From Bolinopsis microptera (lineage: Eukaryota > Ctenophora > Tentaculata > Lobata > Bolinopsidae): a stretch of DNA of 64,000 nucleotides. The stretch is taken from positions 20,329,919 through 20,393,918 of the forward strand of contig NC_087076.1 in assembly GCF_026151205.1 (NCBI RefSeq), written 5' to 3'. The position numbers and the translations under genes were made by a program. Below, piece after piece: positions 13,793 through 26,782 of this stretch. Position 1 is the stretch's first letter; each line of letters starts with the position of its first letter. The notes below the pieces were generated by a model. That model was not told where the DNA came from and made no database searches. It saw only the letters and a program-made list of their open reading frames with translations.

Positions 13793-13849
13793 CTGAGGTA
13801 GTTGCATGTTAATTTTTCTTACAAACTCTTGTCCATGGAAAGGAGCTTA

Positions 13850-15400
13850 CTTGATCTTTAAGTTTAAATATAAATCACAGTCCTATCACTGGATATAAAC
13901 AATCAACTTGATATCAAAGCTGTCATTTAATGGCGGTAAGCTATGCCAGTAAGCTAAGCCAGTTAAGTATCCAGTGTCTCACAATAAATATTGTTTACAA
14001 ATCCTTCTCACCATGTAGAGAATGTTGAGAAGCACCAAGCCACTTTTAAGCTTTGCATACGAACAGCAACCCATGGTCAATTCTATCTAAAAGTTAAGTT
14101 TCAATATAAAAAGTTGATGTGTGTATTTAAAAGGTTAGTGGCAAACAAGATGAGAGTTATGAACATCGAAAATTCATAGATTTGTTTAAATTTGAAACAG
14201 TATCATGTTGAGATTAACTTAAACTGAGGATTATTAAAAGATGCATCCAATGTGGAAAGTTATTAAGATTAGAGAAAGTGGGCACAGTATGTACAAAACT
14301 TCTGGCAATTTGAAGTGAGAGCAATGAGAATTGGTAATGAGACGCTCTAAATACTTCGGTTAGTATGCAAATTTGACACAACTAGAAATTTGACACAACG
14401 AGAAATTTGACACAATACAAGAACAATTGAATAATGAGTATGTTATACGCGAATTAGAGGCTAATTGGGAAGCCAATGGTATTCTCCGATGAATTATGGT
14501 GCTTAACTATCTTGAAACGATGTAACCGTTTAACTAGGATAGAGATCAAAATTGGGCTTTGAGGTTAACATCATGCTGTTACTATCTTGCCTGTCAGGTT
14601 TCTTGTGAAAACTCAAAATGGAGATGGTCGGTTGAGTTGTTATGTGTTAAAATTTTCACAATTGGAAATTGCTAAAACACTTTTTAACATCAATCGCCTC
14701 GGTAGGCATTTATATTTTTGATGATCCATGAGCATTTGGAAGGGATGACTCTCTCTTTAAAAATAATGGAATCGTTTTCCTCGATCTACCACCATGTTCC
14801 CTACCTTGAAGGGACATGAAGCAAAATTGCTTGAAGTGACTGTCGATGAGGACTTAAGTTCTACTTCTTGACGCAAAATGATGTCAGTTACATAAGACTA
14901 AAAAGAGTTTTTAGCATGAAGGTCATGCCCGTAATTTGTAATTATGATTATAAGATATAAAAATTCCAAACTCTGAAACTCAGGACAACTCGGATTTAGC
15001 AGGTGGCAGTCAATATATGCCCTCTTTCAATCAAAAGAGTTTGTGAAATGTGACCACACGATGTGTCAAATGATTGTATTGAAAACAGATTCACGTTCGA
15101 TTGAAATGTAATCGAACATACTTGCAGTTGGAATAAACAATTGTAAATTCATCTATAGCGCTCGATTTTGATCTGATAATTCATTAATGCGCGGTGCCTC
15201 TCTGTAGATTCAAAATTGATAAACAATGATTTTGATTTTTACTGTAACAGTTCAAAACATTTATATCATGCATTGCCCAGTTTTTCCGAGTTATAATAAA
15301 TTAACAAATAAAACAATAATAATTGTTTCACGGCGCCAACAGCTTAGCTTGTCATTCGGCCGAATCTTTATTCGGGCTGATTGACAATTGAAGTACGACT
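13850..15400. other. Non-coding stretch with a 17-bp triple repeat
   Basis: The first tetraspanin exon and promoter are expected somewhere beyond 13807, but I could not recognise them. Positions 14369-14418 hold three copies of a 17-bp unit, AAATTTGACACAACTAG. No other coding or RNA feature is supported. Confidence 0.5.
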
Positions 15401-15419
15401 TTCAACTTTACCATATTAG

Positions 15420-16890
15420 AAGTTAGTTTGATTGACGATGTCAACCTTTCCAGATCGTTTGCGTTGCTTTGTTGTAGCGTGATGCGTTACTGTGCCGCGC
15501 CGCGCACTTTGCTCTAACCAGAGCACTCTCGCTTGCAGTAACAAGCGCGTCACGCAGTACGCGTAGACACATGGCTATGTGAACCGCGCACTCAATGAGG
15601 CTTCTCACAGCGACATCGGCGCTAGATCAGAAAAATGCGCTACTGTGCCGCGCCGAGCTGCGATGAATTGACATAGTCAATTAAATTGCTTTGTACATGT
15701 AAAGAGAGAATGCTAGTTTGCGCGTTGGAGGGGCAACGATCTTAATGGGTTGACATCGTCAATCAAGTTTGCGAAACGGCGAAGTCCTCCAAGAAGTTAG
15801 TTTTTTCATTGTTAATGGACTAACCTGGCGTAACTTGTAGCGCGATGCGTTACTGTGCCGCGCCGCGCACTCAATGAGGCTTCTCGCAGCGACAGATCGG
15901 CTTGTAGCGCGATGCACTACTGGGTCGCGCGCGCATCAAATAATGCTTCTCGCAACCACAACCACAACCACTTAAGCAGATCGGCGAGATGCGAAGGATT
16001 GACATCGTCAATCAACAGATCGGCAAAATGCGCTACTGTGCCACGCCGAGCTGCCATGAATTGACATCGTCAATTAAGTCGTAACTCCCATTTTCGTTTC
16101 ACTATGATGGAGTTTCTACTATACGATACAGGAAAGTCGCGCACTCGTGCGCGACGGGTCATACAGTACAACGTATGACAAAACATTTCGAGAGGAAAGC
16201 GGTGCACGCACTACTTCAAAGAAATTCAGACGAGCTGTATCATATAAATTACAAACATCCGTCAATAAGTTAATGTGTGCATGACCTTCACCTAACCATG
16301 TGCTTTCGCACCGCTGCAGCCGGTGCTCACGTGTGCCTGATACAAAATAGTTATTTGTTCATAACTCGTCAAGAAATGATTTTCATGCTATAAGTATAAG
16401 TAGGTCTTATTCGAATTCAATGTAAAAAATATATTGATATAGCATAGCTTGATTCACGATGTCCGCGCTGTTCATGTTTAGCCTGTCAGATGTAGCGCGC
16501 GATGATATGCACTATATACGGCCCCACTGCGCATTAAATAATGTTTATTGCAACCTCAGATCGGCAAGATGCAGTAGGAACATTTTTATTTTTGTTCAAG
16601 ATACCGCATAACATATTAGAATAGTGTTATTTTCTCTCTTCAGCAAATTTATTTGCAAATGCAGGTTCCTGTGACATACAAAACCATTTTATCAAAATTT
16701 ACAAACTGCAGAGTAAACCATTTTTACGCAATTGCTTTCTCTACTACATGAATTCTTGTAGCGCTATGCACTACTGGGTCGCGCCGCGCATCAAATAATT
16801 CTTCTCGCAACCACCACGTAGATCGGCGAGATGCACCACTGTGCCTCACCGAGCTGCGAAGGATTGACATCGTGAATCAACATGAATTCC
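15420..16890. repeat. GC-rich interspersed repeat cluster (Z repeat)
   Basis: Blocks containing GTAGCGCGATGC, GTTACTGTGCCGCGCCG and GCTTCTCGCA recur at about 15475-15560, 15600-15690, 15838-16080, 16490-16580 and 16755-16880. Between them sit repeated hyphenated palindromes of the form TTGACATCGTCAA (for example near 15752, 16002 and 16060). The copies are in mixed states of decay, and one of about 120 bp recurs in the opposite orientation at 40090-40240. The blocks contrast sharply with the AT-rich surroundings. They look like remnants of a dispersed GC-rich non-autonomous element. The 69-codon frame at 15855 is a by-product. Confidence 0.7.
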
Positions 16891-17387
16891 TTTTTGTAGG
16901 AAGCCTTTTTATTTCTTTCTTTATAATATTTAAAAAAATATCTTTGTTTAAATTATCTTTGGTGTGATCATGCTTGTGCATTTGGGTGGATTGATTTTGA
17001 TTGATTTTTGATTGATTGAGGAGCACTACCCGAAGGCATTACTCGGCACTAACGCCTTAAAATCTTTAATTACTAATTAATTAATAAATATATGCACACA
17101 ATGTATAAAGTATTAATAATGTATAAAATATGATTATGCTATTAGCAAATTTAAATAGTACTATTAAGAATTTTAAATAACTCTTATCTCTTGACATAAA
17201 TTTAGAACAGCGACACAGGGTCTGAAGAATGCGCGGTGATATTTTTATCTTTTAAAAGTTGTAAATGACAGTGAAATTTCGCGGTGTCGATAGCATTGTA
17301 AAAAATGCTCTAAGATAGTCATATTTTGTTATGAGGTTAAAGTTTTGTTGCTCGTTATTATGATCAACGTATGTTGTACCAAATTAT

Positions 17388-17668
17388 TTAAATTTCTAAA
17401 AGTACGAAATTTGAGTTGTCCCAGTCCTTGTCATCCGGTTTATGTGCTTGTGCAGTAAGCACATGCTTGTTGACTGTAGACTTGAATGAATTTAGGAATT
17501 TGTCTTGTAGGCAAGTGGTGACATATTTTATGTCCTTGTTAATAATGTTGACTGTTTGGTTATATAACTTAGGCCCAATGTAAGAAATGCTCTTGTCTGA
17601 ATTACATAAGCGGTTAAATGGTACTGCAAAGAACTCAGGTTCTCTTCTAGGTGCGTTTAAGTTTGAAT
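17388..17668 (-). pseudogene. C-terminal remainder of the RT2 ORF
   Basis: An open frame of about 93 codons ends at TAA 17390-17388. It reads SNLNAPRREPEFFAVPFNRL, then SDKSISYIGPKLYN and LQDKFLNSFKSTV, the usual C-terminal ending of CR1/Jockey-type ORF2 proteins (tyrosine-rich TR..., then SI.Y.GP..WN, then K..L...). It completes the RT2 reading frame that breaks off at EYQY near 20930. It is shorter than 100 codons and lacks an ATG because it is the tail of a split gene. Confidence 0.8.
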
Positions 17669-17669
17669 A

Positions 17670-20600
17670 ATAATAATAATAATAATTCTATACAGTTACA
17701 TAATTGAAACAATTATGGCCCCTTATTGTGGGCAGAGTATGTGTCTTTATTGAATTGTCCTGATATAAACTTATCTGAGTGACTGCATTAAAATAATTTA
17801 AGGTGAGTTAAAACTTTAAGACAATAGGAATAAATACTAGGACCTAATAAAATGAAAACAAAATGCAGCCATCTAATTTGTTGTTGAGCTTTCTCTTTTC
17901 CTACGGTTGACTAGAGGAACCATCTTTGGCGAGTATTAGGAACTTAGACCATTACAAATACCGTGCTGTAAGTTTGCAAGGCATGTGGACTAAGTGGGTC
18001 GAGAGTACTCAACTTGAAAGTGGGTGTTGAGAATCCTCAACTATACTAAAGATAATGATGTTCAGAAAATGAGGCAGTAGAGTGAGTAGTAGAGGCTGAA
18101 GAAGAATAAATGTCACAAGAGATGAGCACTATAATAATCATCTTTATGATAGTTCACCAATGGCAATTTGTGCTAGAGAGCGGAAGGCAGTGATGCTGCT
18201 ATCACTATCATCTCTTAAGATAGACCATGATGGTTGGTCATTAAAGGAATGGTCCTGCAGGGTTTCCCTGTAAGAGCAGCTGCACAGTGGACAGTAGAAG
18301 AGTCTGTGATAATTGGTGTCTAATACCTTACAATTTGGACACTGAGGGTCGCAGTTGTTGGCTACCCTTGCCTGGAAGGCTGCAAAGGTGATGTCATGGC
18401 CGTGTAGGAGAGACATAACCTTAGTATCCGTGTTTCTGCTTGAGTAGCGAGGAAATAATCGTTTGCTCCTTTCATCAATGTTATCCAGTATCTGACCCTC
18501 ACTCTGATTTATTCTTGGGTTCAGCAGGAGATGTTTATTCCAAGTAAACTCCATGAAGCGGATTATTTCTTCTTTTGAGTAGCTGACAACATCGTTCTGG
18601 ACACTAGTCAGAAGGTCTATTTTGCTTCTGTTTAGTTCTTTGGACCCAGTTTTCCACGTTAGAAACTTACGTATCTCGTCAATATGGTGCTGGTATCGGT
18701 GTGCCTTTGCCTCCTCTAGCTGCAAGATGAGCCCTTGCATAAATGGGTCACTTGTAAGTGCTTTTATTATAAATTTTATAGTGACCATCTTGTAGGATAT
18801 CTCAAGGGGTGGAATCCCAAGCGCAACAGAGGTCAAATCTTTGGGAGGATGGTGAGTGGCCCCGCTTATCTTCAAGAGGACCCTGGCATAAAAGTCTTTG
18901 AAAGTGTCGAGGTTATCTTTTAGCCATATAGGAGCAGCATATAGAAGTTTTGTGAGTACCACTGTTCTGAAGAGCATTCTGAGTGAGCTTGTATTCAGAC
19001 CTCTGTGGCGGGTGGAGTTTTGGGTGATCCTGTGCCAGGCAAACCAGCATTGCTTGAGTTTGAATTTTGCGTGACCCTTGAATGTGAGCTTGTTGTCGAT
19101 TGTTAATCCGAGAACAGTTGATTGATACGTATAGGTTATGGGTCTGCTGCCAATAATTAACGGACTTAAGGTTGTGACATCAGGTGCAGTTGAGGATGCT
19201 GGTGCGATCATTATGCACTCGGTTTTGTTTTTATCACAGTTCGGGATTAGTTTCCATTTACTGCACCAGACATGAAGGTATTTGCACATCAGCTGCATTA
19301 TCCGGTGAGCACGTATAGGATCCATGTGGGATACTGCTATGCTTCCATCGTCCGCATATTTGAATAGACTTGAGTTAGAGCTGCATTCCAGTGGAAGCTG
19401 GTCCTTACATAACATATCCGAGATGTAGAGGATAAATAGCAGAGGTGCAAGGACAGAGCCTTGGGGAAGCCCAAACCATCCACATGAGCGTTGGAATCCG
19501 AGACTGTTGTCAACCCTCAGCCGTACTTTGCGAGATAACAGGAAGTTATTGATTATACGCAAGATTTTTCCTTGTATTTGGTATTTGTTGAGCTTGAAAA
19601 CCAGGCCTTTCACCCATACACTATCAAATGCTTTACTAAAGTCGATACATAGTAGGAAAGTAGTGAGTTTTTTCCTCTTGCATGCATCTAGAGTAGCAAC
19701 TAATTTATAAAGATACCTTGCAGTATTTCTTTGAGGTCTAAAGCCTTCTTGTTCTTCGTCGAGTAAGCCCTCTAGTTCACAATGGAGCTTTATTCTTCGT
19801 TCCAAGATCTTTTCTAGAAGCTTTCCAACATATGATGATATCGATATTGGTCTGTAAGCAGAGGGGTTCATGTAATTATCCTTCCCATCCTTTTTGATGA
19901 AAGTGACATTGGATACGTCCCAGACCCATATACCAGTGTCAAGGACAAGATCAAAAAGTTTTGTTAGGATATGAAGAGCTGACACAGGCAGATGTTTAAG
20001 GATTCTTGGATGAAGATCGTCAGTGTCAAAACTTTTAGCACTGCTATTGTGAGCCTTCAGTGCCGAGGTAACTTCCTCTAGGCCTATTTTTCCATTCAAG
20101 TGATCATTAATTACTGGGTCTAGTTGGTCAGAAGAGAACTGGGTGGATATAATGTTGTCATAGCAGCTATCGATATCCTGTTCGAAAATACGATCAAAAC
20201 TGCCTCCATTCATGTGTTCACCAGAGAAGAATGATTTGTACAGGATGTTTTCTTTCTGAGTTCTGTCAGAGTGGAGAATGCCACCATCCATGAGGTTTCC
20301 CATGTACTCGTTAGACTTATTGGTCAATGTCTTCTTATAATTTTTCCAGAATGTTTGAGATTGTGCAACATTGAGATTTTCCAGTTTTTGATGAATCCAT
20401 TTGTTTTTTTCGGATATCAAGGTATTAGAGAACTCCTCCTTTGCTTGTTTGTGGAGGGAGACGTTATGCGGTGTGTAGCTGGTTTTCATCGTTTCCTGCG
20501 CAGCTTGAAGAGTTCGTGAGAGGTCTGTAAGGAGAGAGTTCCAAAAAGGTTTTGAGTGGATGCTGGCTTTCTTGAGAGGGATCCACTGATTACCAATTGC

Positions 20601-20932
20601 AGATAAAGTGTTTTTGAAGTCTTGCCACAGCTTTAGAGGGTCTATGTAAGAGTTGATCCTACCAGTTATTCCAAGGAGAAGGGACCTGTTTAGTGATTCA
20701 CGCCAAGCATTCCAGTCTGTTTTTTCAAGGTCCCAGTAAAGAAGAGGAGATGCAATTTGAGCAGTTTGTGCATGACAGAATTGGTGGATGATTGGTAAGT
20801 GACCTCTATTAGGAGCACCTGTGAAAAGTTCACTTTCACTGTCAATACTGGACGATTGGTATCTAGCCTACATACTTTGCCCTTCAACAAAGCAAGGTCA
20901 ATGATACTCCCACCATTATGGGAGACAAATGT
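17670..20932 (-). mobile_element. LINE RT1 (5'-truncated) inserted into RT2
   Basis: The element starts near 20930 in the last part of an EEP endonuclease domain (FVSHNGGSIIDLALLKG on the minus strand), continues through a reverse transcriptase and ends in an ATT trinucleotide repeat (17666-17687 read on the minus strand). A simple-repeat 3' tail and a C-terminal CCHC-like motif suit the I/Jockey/R1 group. It sits inside the C-terminal coding part of RT2. I could not identify a clear target-site duplication. Confidence 0.8.
18144..20867 (-). pseudogene. RT1 ORF2 remnant: end of endonuclease, reverse transcriptase, CCHC
   Basis: The reverse transcriptase that would copy the element's RNA at the target site. 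The frame is open from just after a TAG near 20868 to the stop at 18144. The first ATG is at 20489, giving 781 residues, but the upstream part is also coding (GAPNRGHLPII resembles the endonuclease SDHxPI block). A one-base frameshift near 20870 separates it from the FVSHNGGSIIDL segment. Reverse transcriptase motifs seen: SAYRPISISSYVGKLLEKIL, CIDFSKAFDSVW, GLPQGSVLAPLLF and the catalytic YADD. Near the C terminus CPNC...H...C is a probable zinc knuckle. It is 5'-truncated, so inactive as an element. Confidence 0.85.
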
Positions 20933-22574
20933 ATTGGTATTCGGAAACAGTGAACATTCTTATAATATTTGGTGGTGCAGTGTTAGAATAAACTTTGTGC
21001 ATTAAGCATAATATACATTTAGCTATCACGTTCGGTAAAGCTAATACTTCTAGTTTATTGAAAATTTCCTTTGTGTGTGAAGGTGTGCTATTCAGATCTT
21101 TGTCATAAAAATAGCGGTGGTATTGGTTATCTGCAGCGCGAATGCCCTTTTTCTGGGCCGAGAAGACTCTTTTAACGGAGTTTAGCGATCTTGTTCCCCA
21201 AACTGTGCAGCAGTAGTACAAGTGAGACTGAACAAAGCTGTTGTATATCAACTTGAGTGCTTTGTTAGGTACTGAGCCTTTGAGTTTGTAGAGAATACCC
21301 GCATTTCTAGATACTTTAGTGGCTAAATGTCTAATGTGGGGGGCCCAATTTAGCTTAGTATCAATGATCACGCCAAGAAACTTTTCGTGATAACTTTGCT
21401 TTAGTCGCTCACCTCCCATGTAGATTTCTATATCCTTAGTTTTTTTATTTGTAAAGATCATATATTTAGTTTTGCTAGCATTTAATTTAAGCCCGTTATT
21501 AGTAGCCCAATCAATTATCAAAGTCAGAATCTCATTCACCAATGCATTAAGTTGTTCAAATGTATCTGTACTTATTATTAGGTTTGCGTCGTCAGCGAAA
21601 TAAATATGTTTAGCTAAATTAATAATCTGAGGAAGGTCGTTGATGTAGATTATGAACAGAATTGGTCCGAGAATGGAGCCCTGTGGTACTCCGTAGTTAA
21701 GTTTGAGGTGAGAGGACTTGCAGTTGTTGACGCTCACGTATTGCTCTCTATCGGTTAGATATGAGTGAAACCAAGATAAAGCCAACCCCCGAACTCCATA
21801 GTGCTCAAGTTTTCTCAGAAGAATACTGCTGTCAACCATGTCAAAGGCCTTGCTGTAGTCCAATAGAAGCAGTGCTGTGACCTGCTTTTTTTCTAGTGCC
21901 CTGTGAATATGGTTTTGGGCTTCTAGTAAAGCATGTTCGCAGCTGTGCCCAGCCCGAAATCCGTATTGAGAGTCAAATAGGATTTTCTCTGTCTTTAAGT
22001 GATCTAATAGTCGCGCTTGCATAATTTTTTCAAAGATTTTTGAGAAACAAGAGAGTAGTGAGATAGGTCGATAGTTTGAAACTTCAGCACGTGACCCACC
22101 TTTGTGAAGTGGAACTACTTTCGCGATTTTCAATTTATGCGGAAACTTCCCCTGATGTAGAGACGCAGAGACTAGGCAGCTAAGCACTGGTGCAAGTATA
22201 TTGCTCACTTTTTTCAGGGGAAGTATACTCATATCAGAAGTCGACTTAATCTTCAAACCCTTAACTATTTCAATTATTTCTGATGCGGACGAATCTTCTA
22301 GATTCATGCTCCGCTGGCATTTGCTATCTTGAGTTTCTGTTACGATAGTCCTGCCCTCAGAGCATACGAGACCATTTTCTCTCTTAAGAGTCTCAGCTAT
22401 ATTGCAGAAATAGTCATTGAAGCTATTCGCAATTTGCTGAGAATCTGTTATCTCGCTCCCATTATAGTTAATTTTGTTTATCTTAATTTTGCCTTTTTTC
22501 TTTCTGTTTAACAAGTTATTAACCATTTGCCATGGAAGACTCAACTCTAAAGATGCACTTATGATGATTAGCAT
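20916..22574 (-). pseudogene. RT2 ORF2 remnant: reverse transcriptase, N-terminal and catalytic part
   Basis: A 552-codon frame. Visible motifs are the pre-RT segment (NGSEITDSQQIANSFNDYF), NYRPISLLSCFSKIFEKIM, LLDYSKAFDMVDSSIL, YGVPQGSILGPILF and FADD, a CR1/Jockey-like reverse transcriptase. The endonuclease domain that should precede it is missing. The C terminus breaks off at EYQY, where RT1 has inserted; the last residues before the stop come from the inserted DNA. The missing end lies at 17668-17388. Confidence 0.88.
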
Positions 22575-22600
22575 TTAATTGCAACAAGGGGATCTTATTC

Positions 22601-23303
22601 TACACTTTTCGAACTCAGCCGATATGGCGCCAAAGTTTGATTTGGTACTTTTGGCCTTTTCCCCGAAATAAATTCCAAAAGATGACCTTCATGTTGGTTC
22701 ATTTGGTCCGCAAAGTCTAAGTTAGACAATTTTGTTCAAGAATCAAGTATTAATAACAACGATAATTTGGAAAGATTTAACAAAGTTAAAAAGCTAAAAG
22801 GGCAGTTTTAATTATCGAATCTTTGTTTACGTGAACGAATTACTTTTGATGCGACGATTGTTGAAATTGCTAATAATAACATTACTTTCTTCAAAAAGCC
22901 TGTAAAGTTATGAATGGTTTGGTTGTGTATGGAATAGACAGATTTAAATTAAGTAAATCTAGCGATAACATTTTCAGGATCTAATCTCAAAATATTGATG
23001 GAAGCATTATCTTCTTAGACAAAGAAAAATATTCTAGTAGAGTGTAGACAAAGGCAATTTCTGGGGACATCAATGCTTTAATAAAACGTAGATCTTTAAA
23101 AAATAATTAAGTGACTAAAAATTCCTATCATTTTTGTAGTTAAGTTTTGGTCTATGTAGTTCTGGGAAATCAAACATCGTTACCCACCTCTGTGTGGATC
23201 ATTAAAAAAGCACTGTCGATCTCTCACAAATTTTCTGATGACCTGGCCAAATGTTCAGCTTGAAACACCTAAAAATATAATTTAAATTAGTTTGAGAATA
23301 GAA
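22601..23303. other. Spacer between LINE RT2 and the AlkB-LINE
   Basis: About 700 bp of AT-rich DNA with no ORF of note, lying between the truncated 5' end of RT2 and the 3' tail of the next LINE. I see nothing recognisable in it. Confidence 0.55.
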
Positions 23304-23763
23304 GAATTAGAATTAGAATTAGAATCAAATTTACACAGCAATACAATAAGAATAAAAAATAATTTAAGAAGCTTCAATCTGCTGTGCAGGACATTCAAGT
23401 CAGTCAAAAACTGTTAGCAGAACACCCTTCTAGGGACATAAGGATATAGCATGTAAATTGTAAAACAAAATAAGTAATAAATTAATGAGTGGTAAAATAA
23501 GATATGATTTAACAGTGAACTGTGGGCATGAAGGTAACAATTAATGTTGAAAATTACATAGATGCCCACTTTGGAATTTCGTAAGTAATATTATTTACAG
23601 TTATACACAGAGAAGTATAGAACAACATTAGAATGGCAATGATAACAAATGGGAACGAATAAAGGAGATGTTTAAAGTTCTATACTTCTGAAAATAGGTC
23701 ATATAACGCAGGGGGCCTTTCCACCCGACAAAAACTCCAGCACCTTAAAAATTGTTTCAGTTG

Positions 23764-26700
23764 TCACATAGCTAGAGTGTAGAAATAGTCGAAACTATTG
23801 TTTATTTCATAGGATGAGACTCCTTGAATTACATCTGACATAAATTTAGATTTCATACATTGTGAGAAATTTACACTACATTCTATAGTCCTTATGTTCT
23901 CTGGAATTGTATTCCAACATTTTGCACCTAAATATGTAAAGGTTTTGTGTGTTCTGGATTTGTGAATATAAAGGTTGCACCTCTCAGCATCACGTGATCC
24001 TCCGGATACATAAGAAAATTTACCGGTGAATGATGATGGTGCAGCCTCATTAAGAATTTTATACATATACGTTGATAGATGGAGTTGTCGTCTTAAGTGT
24101 AAGGGTAACCACTTCATATTTCGATATACATTTACTGATGGTTCCTGCCAATGAACATCCAGTGCAATTTTTGCTACTTTCTTGTATAATATATCAAGAG
24201 AATTAAGTCTGGTTTTGGCAGCCCTAGACCATATTATATCCAGGTAGTCAAATTGGGGGAGCATAAGAGCATTTACAAACATTTTTCTATATTTCAGTGG
24301 AAGAAGATTTTTCGACCTATATAATGCCCCTATTCTTTTAGCAATTTTTGATTTCACATAATCAATATGGTCTTGAAAGTTCAATAAATTGTCTATCATG
24401 AGACCTAAATATTTTTGAGATTTAGTTTCTTCTATAAAAAGGCATTCTTTTTCCAAATCCAGAGGGATTGACAACGTGTCCAGATTAGGATATCTATCAA
24501 ATACAATGAATGAAGATTTTGCAGCATTTAGTCTCAGCTTGTTGATTCTAAGCCATTCATACACAATTTTCATATCCTTAATTACATTTTCATATATGCT
24601 TCGGGAAATGTTATCAAAATATAGTGCACTGTCATCTGCAAATAAGTAAACAGTAGATTGTGTGCAATTTCTACTGAGATCATTTATGAATAAACTAAAT
24701 AGAATTGGTCCTAATATGCTACCCTGTGGCACACCTGTTTTAACAGGGAGTGATGTGCTTACATTACCACGTATTTTGGTGTGCTGCTTTCTGTCCCCAA
24801 GGTAGCTTTTGAACCACTTTATGACAAAGCCATCAACTCCATAATACTTAAGTTTTTTCAATAAAATATTATGGCTTACTGTGTCAAAGGCCTTTTTAAT
24901 ATCTAAGAATACAATTGCAGGTTTCTTCTGTGATTCCTTAGACGTAAATATTTTATCAAATAGATTAAGCATTAGAAAAGTGGTGGAATGATCTTTTCTA
25001 AATCCATACTGATTGTTGGTAAGCAGTTTATTTGTTTCAACATACTCTGTGAGCTGTTGGTTAACAAAATATTCTATGCATTTTCCAAGTAGGGGGAGTA
25101 TGGATATTGGCCGGTAGTTATTTGGATCATTAGGGTCACCAGTTTTAAGAATTGGAGTGACTGATGCAATTTTACATGCCAACGGCATTGTTCCACTTTT
25201 CATACTAAGGTTTATAATATGAGCTACTGGATCGATGATTTGGGGAATAATATACTTATATACTTTAATAGGCATGATATCGTTAATAGATTTATCTGAT
25301 GGTATACTGAGTATATATTCTTTTACTTGTTCAACAGTCACCTCTTCGAATACAGAGAGTTTACACTCTGGTGGAGGCGGCATATATTCTAGAAAGTCGT
25401 CTGAATCCTTTTCCTTAATTGATTCTTGTAATATTGTACCAACTGTGGCAAAATGCAGGTTAACTCCGTTAACATTTAAGTTGCTTGGGGAAGAGCTACT
25501 TATTTTTCCAGGTAAGTTTGAAGCATGTTTGATAGTTTTCCAAATACCTTTCAAATCGTTTTTTGCACTTTTCACAGTAAGGTCCTGAACAATATTTGTA
25601 CGTCTGTTTTCTTTGGATAATTTTGTCACATAGTTTCTTTGGGGACGATAGTTATCCCACGAAGTAGAGCATTTCTTATGTAGTTCACTTTTTCTGCAGT
25701 TACATATTCCATTAATACACTTACACTTGAATTTGTTTAATTGTCCTAAACACTTTTTATACTTTCTGAAAAGCATCTTCTTCTTCCGTATTTCTGCCAG
25801 CAGTATTTTAGAGGGATTACAAAGAAAGTTACTATTACATTTAATCTGTTTAGGTGGACAGTAATTATCATACGATTCCTGGATGTGATGATTAAGTCCA
25901 TCTAGCGCATGGTCTACATTAGTACAGCTTAGAATATTACTGTAATTACTGCAGGATCCCAGAAAATAGCTTAAGGCTTTTAGATTGTTTAAGGAGTGGT
26001 CTCTGATAAGGACCTTCTGGAATTTACTAGCTTTATTTACTTTAAAGTCGAGAACACATTTGAGAGCTTGGTGATCTCCTATTCTATCATCAAGTACTTT
26101 ACACTCTATGAAATTAGAGTAACAGTTAGTCATTACAACATCTATTGTGCTCTGCGTTATTCTACCATCTAAGTTTGCAACTCTAGTAATTCCTGTAACA
26201 GTCTGTATCATTCCAAAGAGCTTCATTGTTATATCTAACTTTTTATAATCTAGATCAGATAAAGAGTTTTGGTTAACATTAACATCGCCAATCCATATTA
26301 CTTTCTTACCTTGAAGTTTCATCATACATTCAGTCATATAATCAAGGAAAGTATCTAGATGACAAAAGTTTTGTGATCTGTAGAAGCAGCAAATGTAAAG
26401 ATTGGCGTCCTTGAGTTGTATCCATATAGCTTCGATTTTAGAAATATCAGAGTAGGTTATATCTAAATTGAGTAATTTGTGGTTAACATTTTGGTTGATC
26501 AATATACCACACCCTCCTCTTCCTCTATCGTTAGGTCTATCACACCTTATAAAATCAAAGTTTAAGGGGAAGTTAAGTGTACTAGTGTCTATATCAGATT
26601 TAAGGTTTGTCTCATTAATTCCAATTATGTCAAGCTTTTCGCGAAATATTAGCTCCTGTAGTTCGAGAGTTTTTGCCAGATTAGTCAGGCCACCCTGTAT

Positions 26701-26782
26701 ATTACATAGACCAAGAGAGAGATTATCGTTTATTGAGGTACGAATAAGGTTAAACCAAAGCTAATGGGGAACAAATCCACAT
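23764..26782 (-). CDS. LINE ORF2: EEP (APE-like) endonuclease and reverse transcriptase
   Basis: The enzyme that nicks target DNA and primes reverse transcription. The frame is open from 26761 to the stop at 23764, about 999 codons. The N terminus reads LSLGLCNIQGGL, LDIIGINETNLKSDI and GRGGCGILI; then come VIWIGDVNVN, STIDVVMTN and RIGDHQALKC. These are the ordered EEP endonuclease blocks (N, E, G..., D-N, D, DH). The reverse transcriptase follows: NNYRPISILPLLGKCIE, FLDIKKAFDTVSHNILL, TGVPQGSILGPILFSLFIND and FADD. No ATG lies near the start in this frame. An ATG at 26782-26780 in the adjacent frame would need one base change near GTTTAACC. So the start is either a one-base error, reinitiation or a non-AUG codon. 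Confidence 0.88.

Larger units (their letters stand above)
16985..22600 (-). mobile_element. LINE RT2 (5'-truncated), split by LINE RT1
   Basis: RT2 runs from about 22600 down to about 16985. Its reverse transcriptase ORF starts abruptly without an endonuclease domain (5' truncation), is interrupted near 20930, and resumes at 17668. The 3' end lies near 16985-17060, where the minus strand reads a hairpin-like GGCGTTAGTGCCGAGTAATG followed by a short ATCAATCAAAA-type repeat tail. The inserted DNA (about 20930-17670) is a second LINE in the same orientation. RT2 is therefore the older insertion. Confidence 0.8.
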
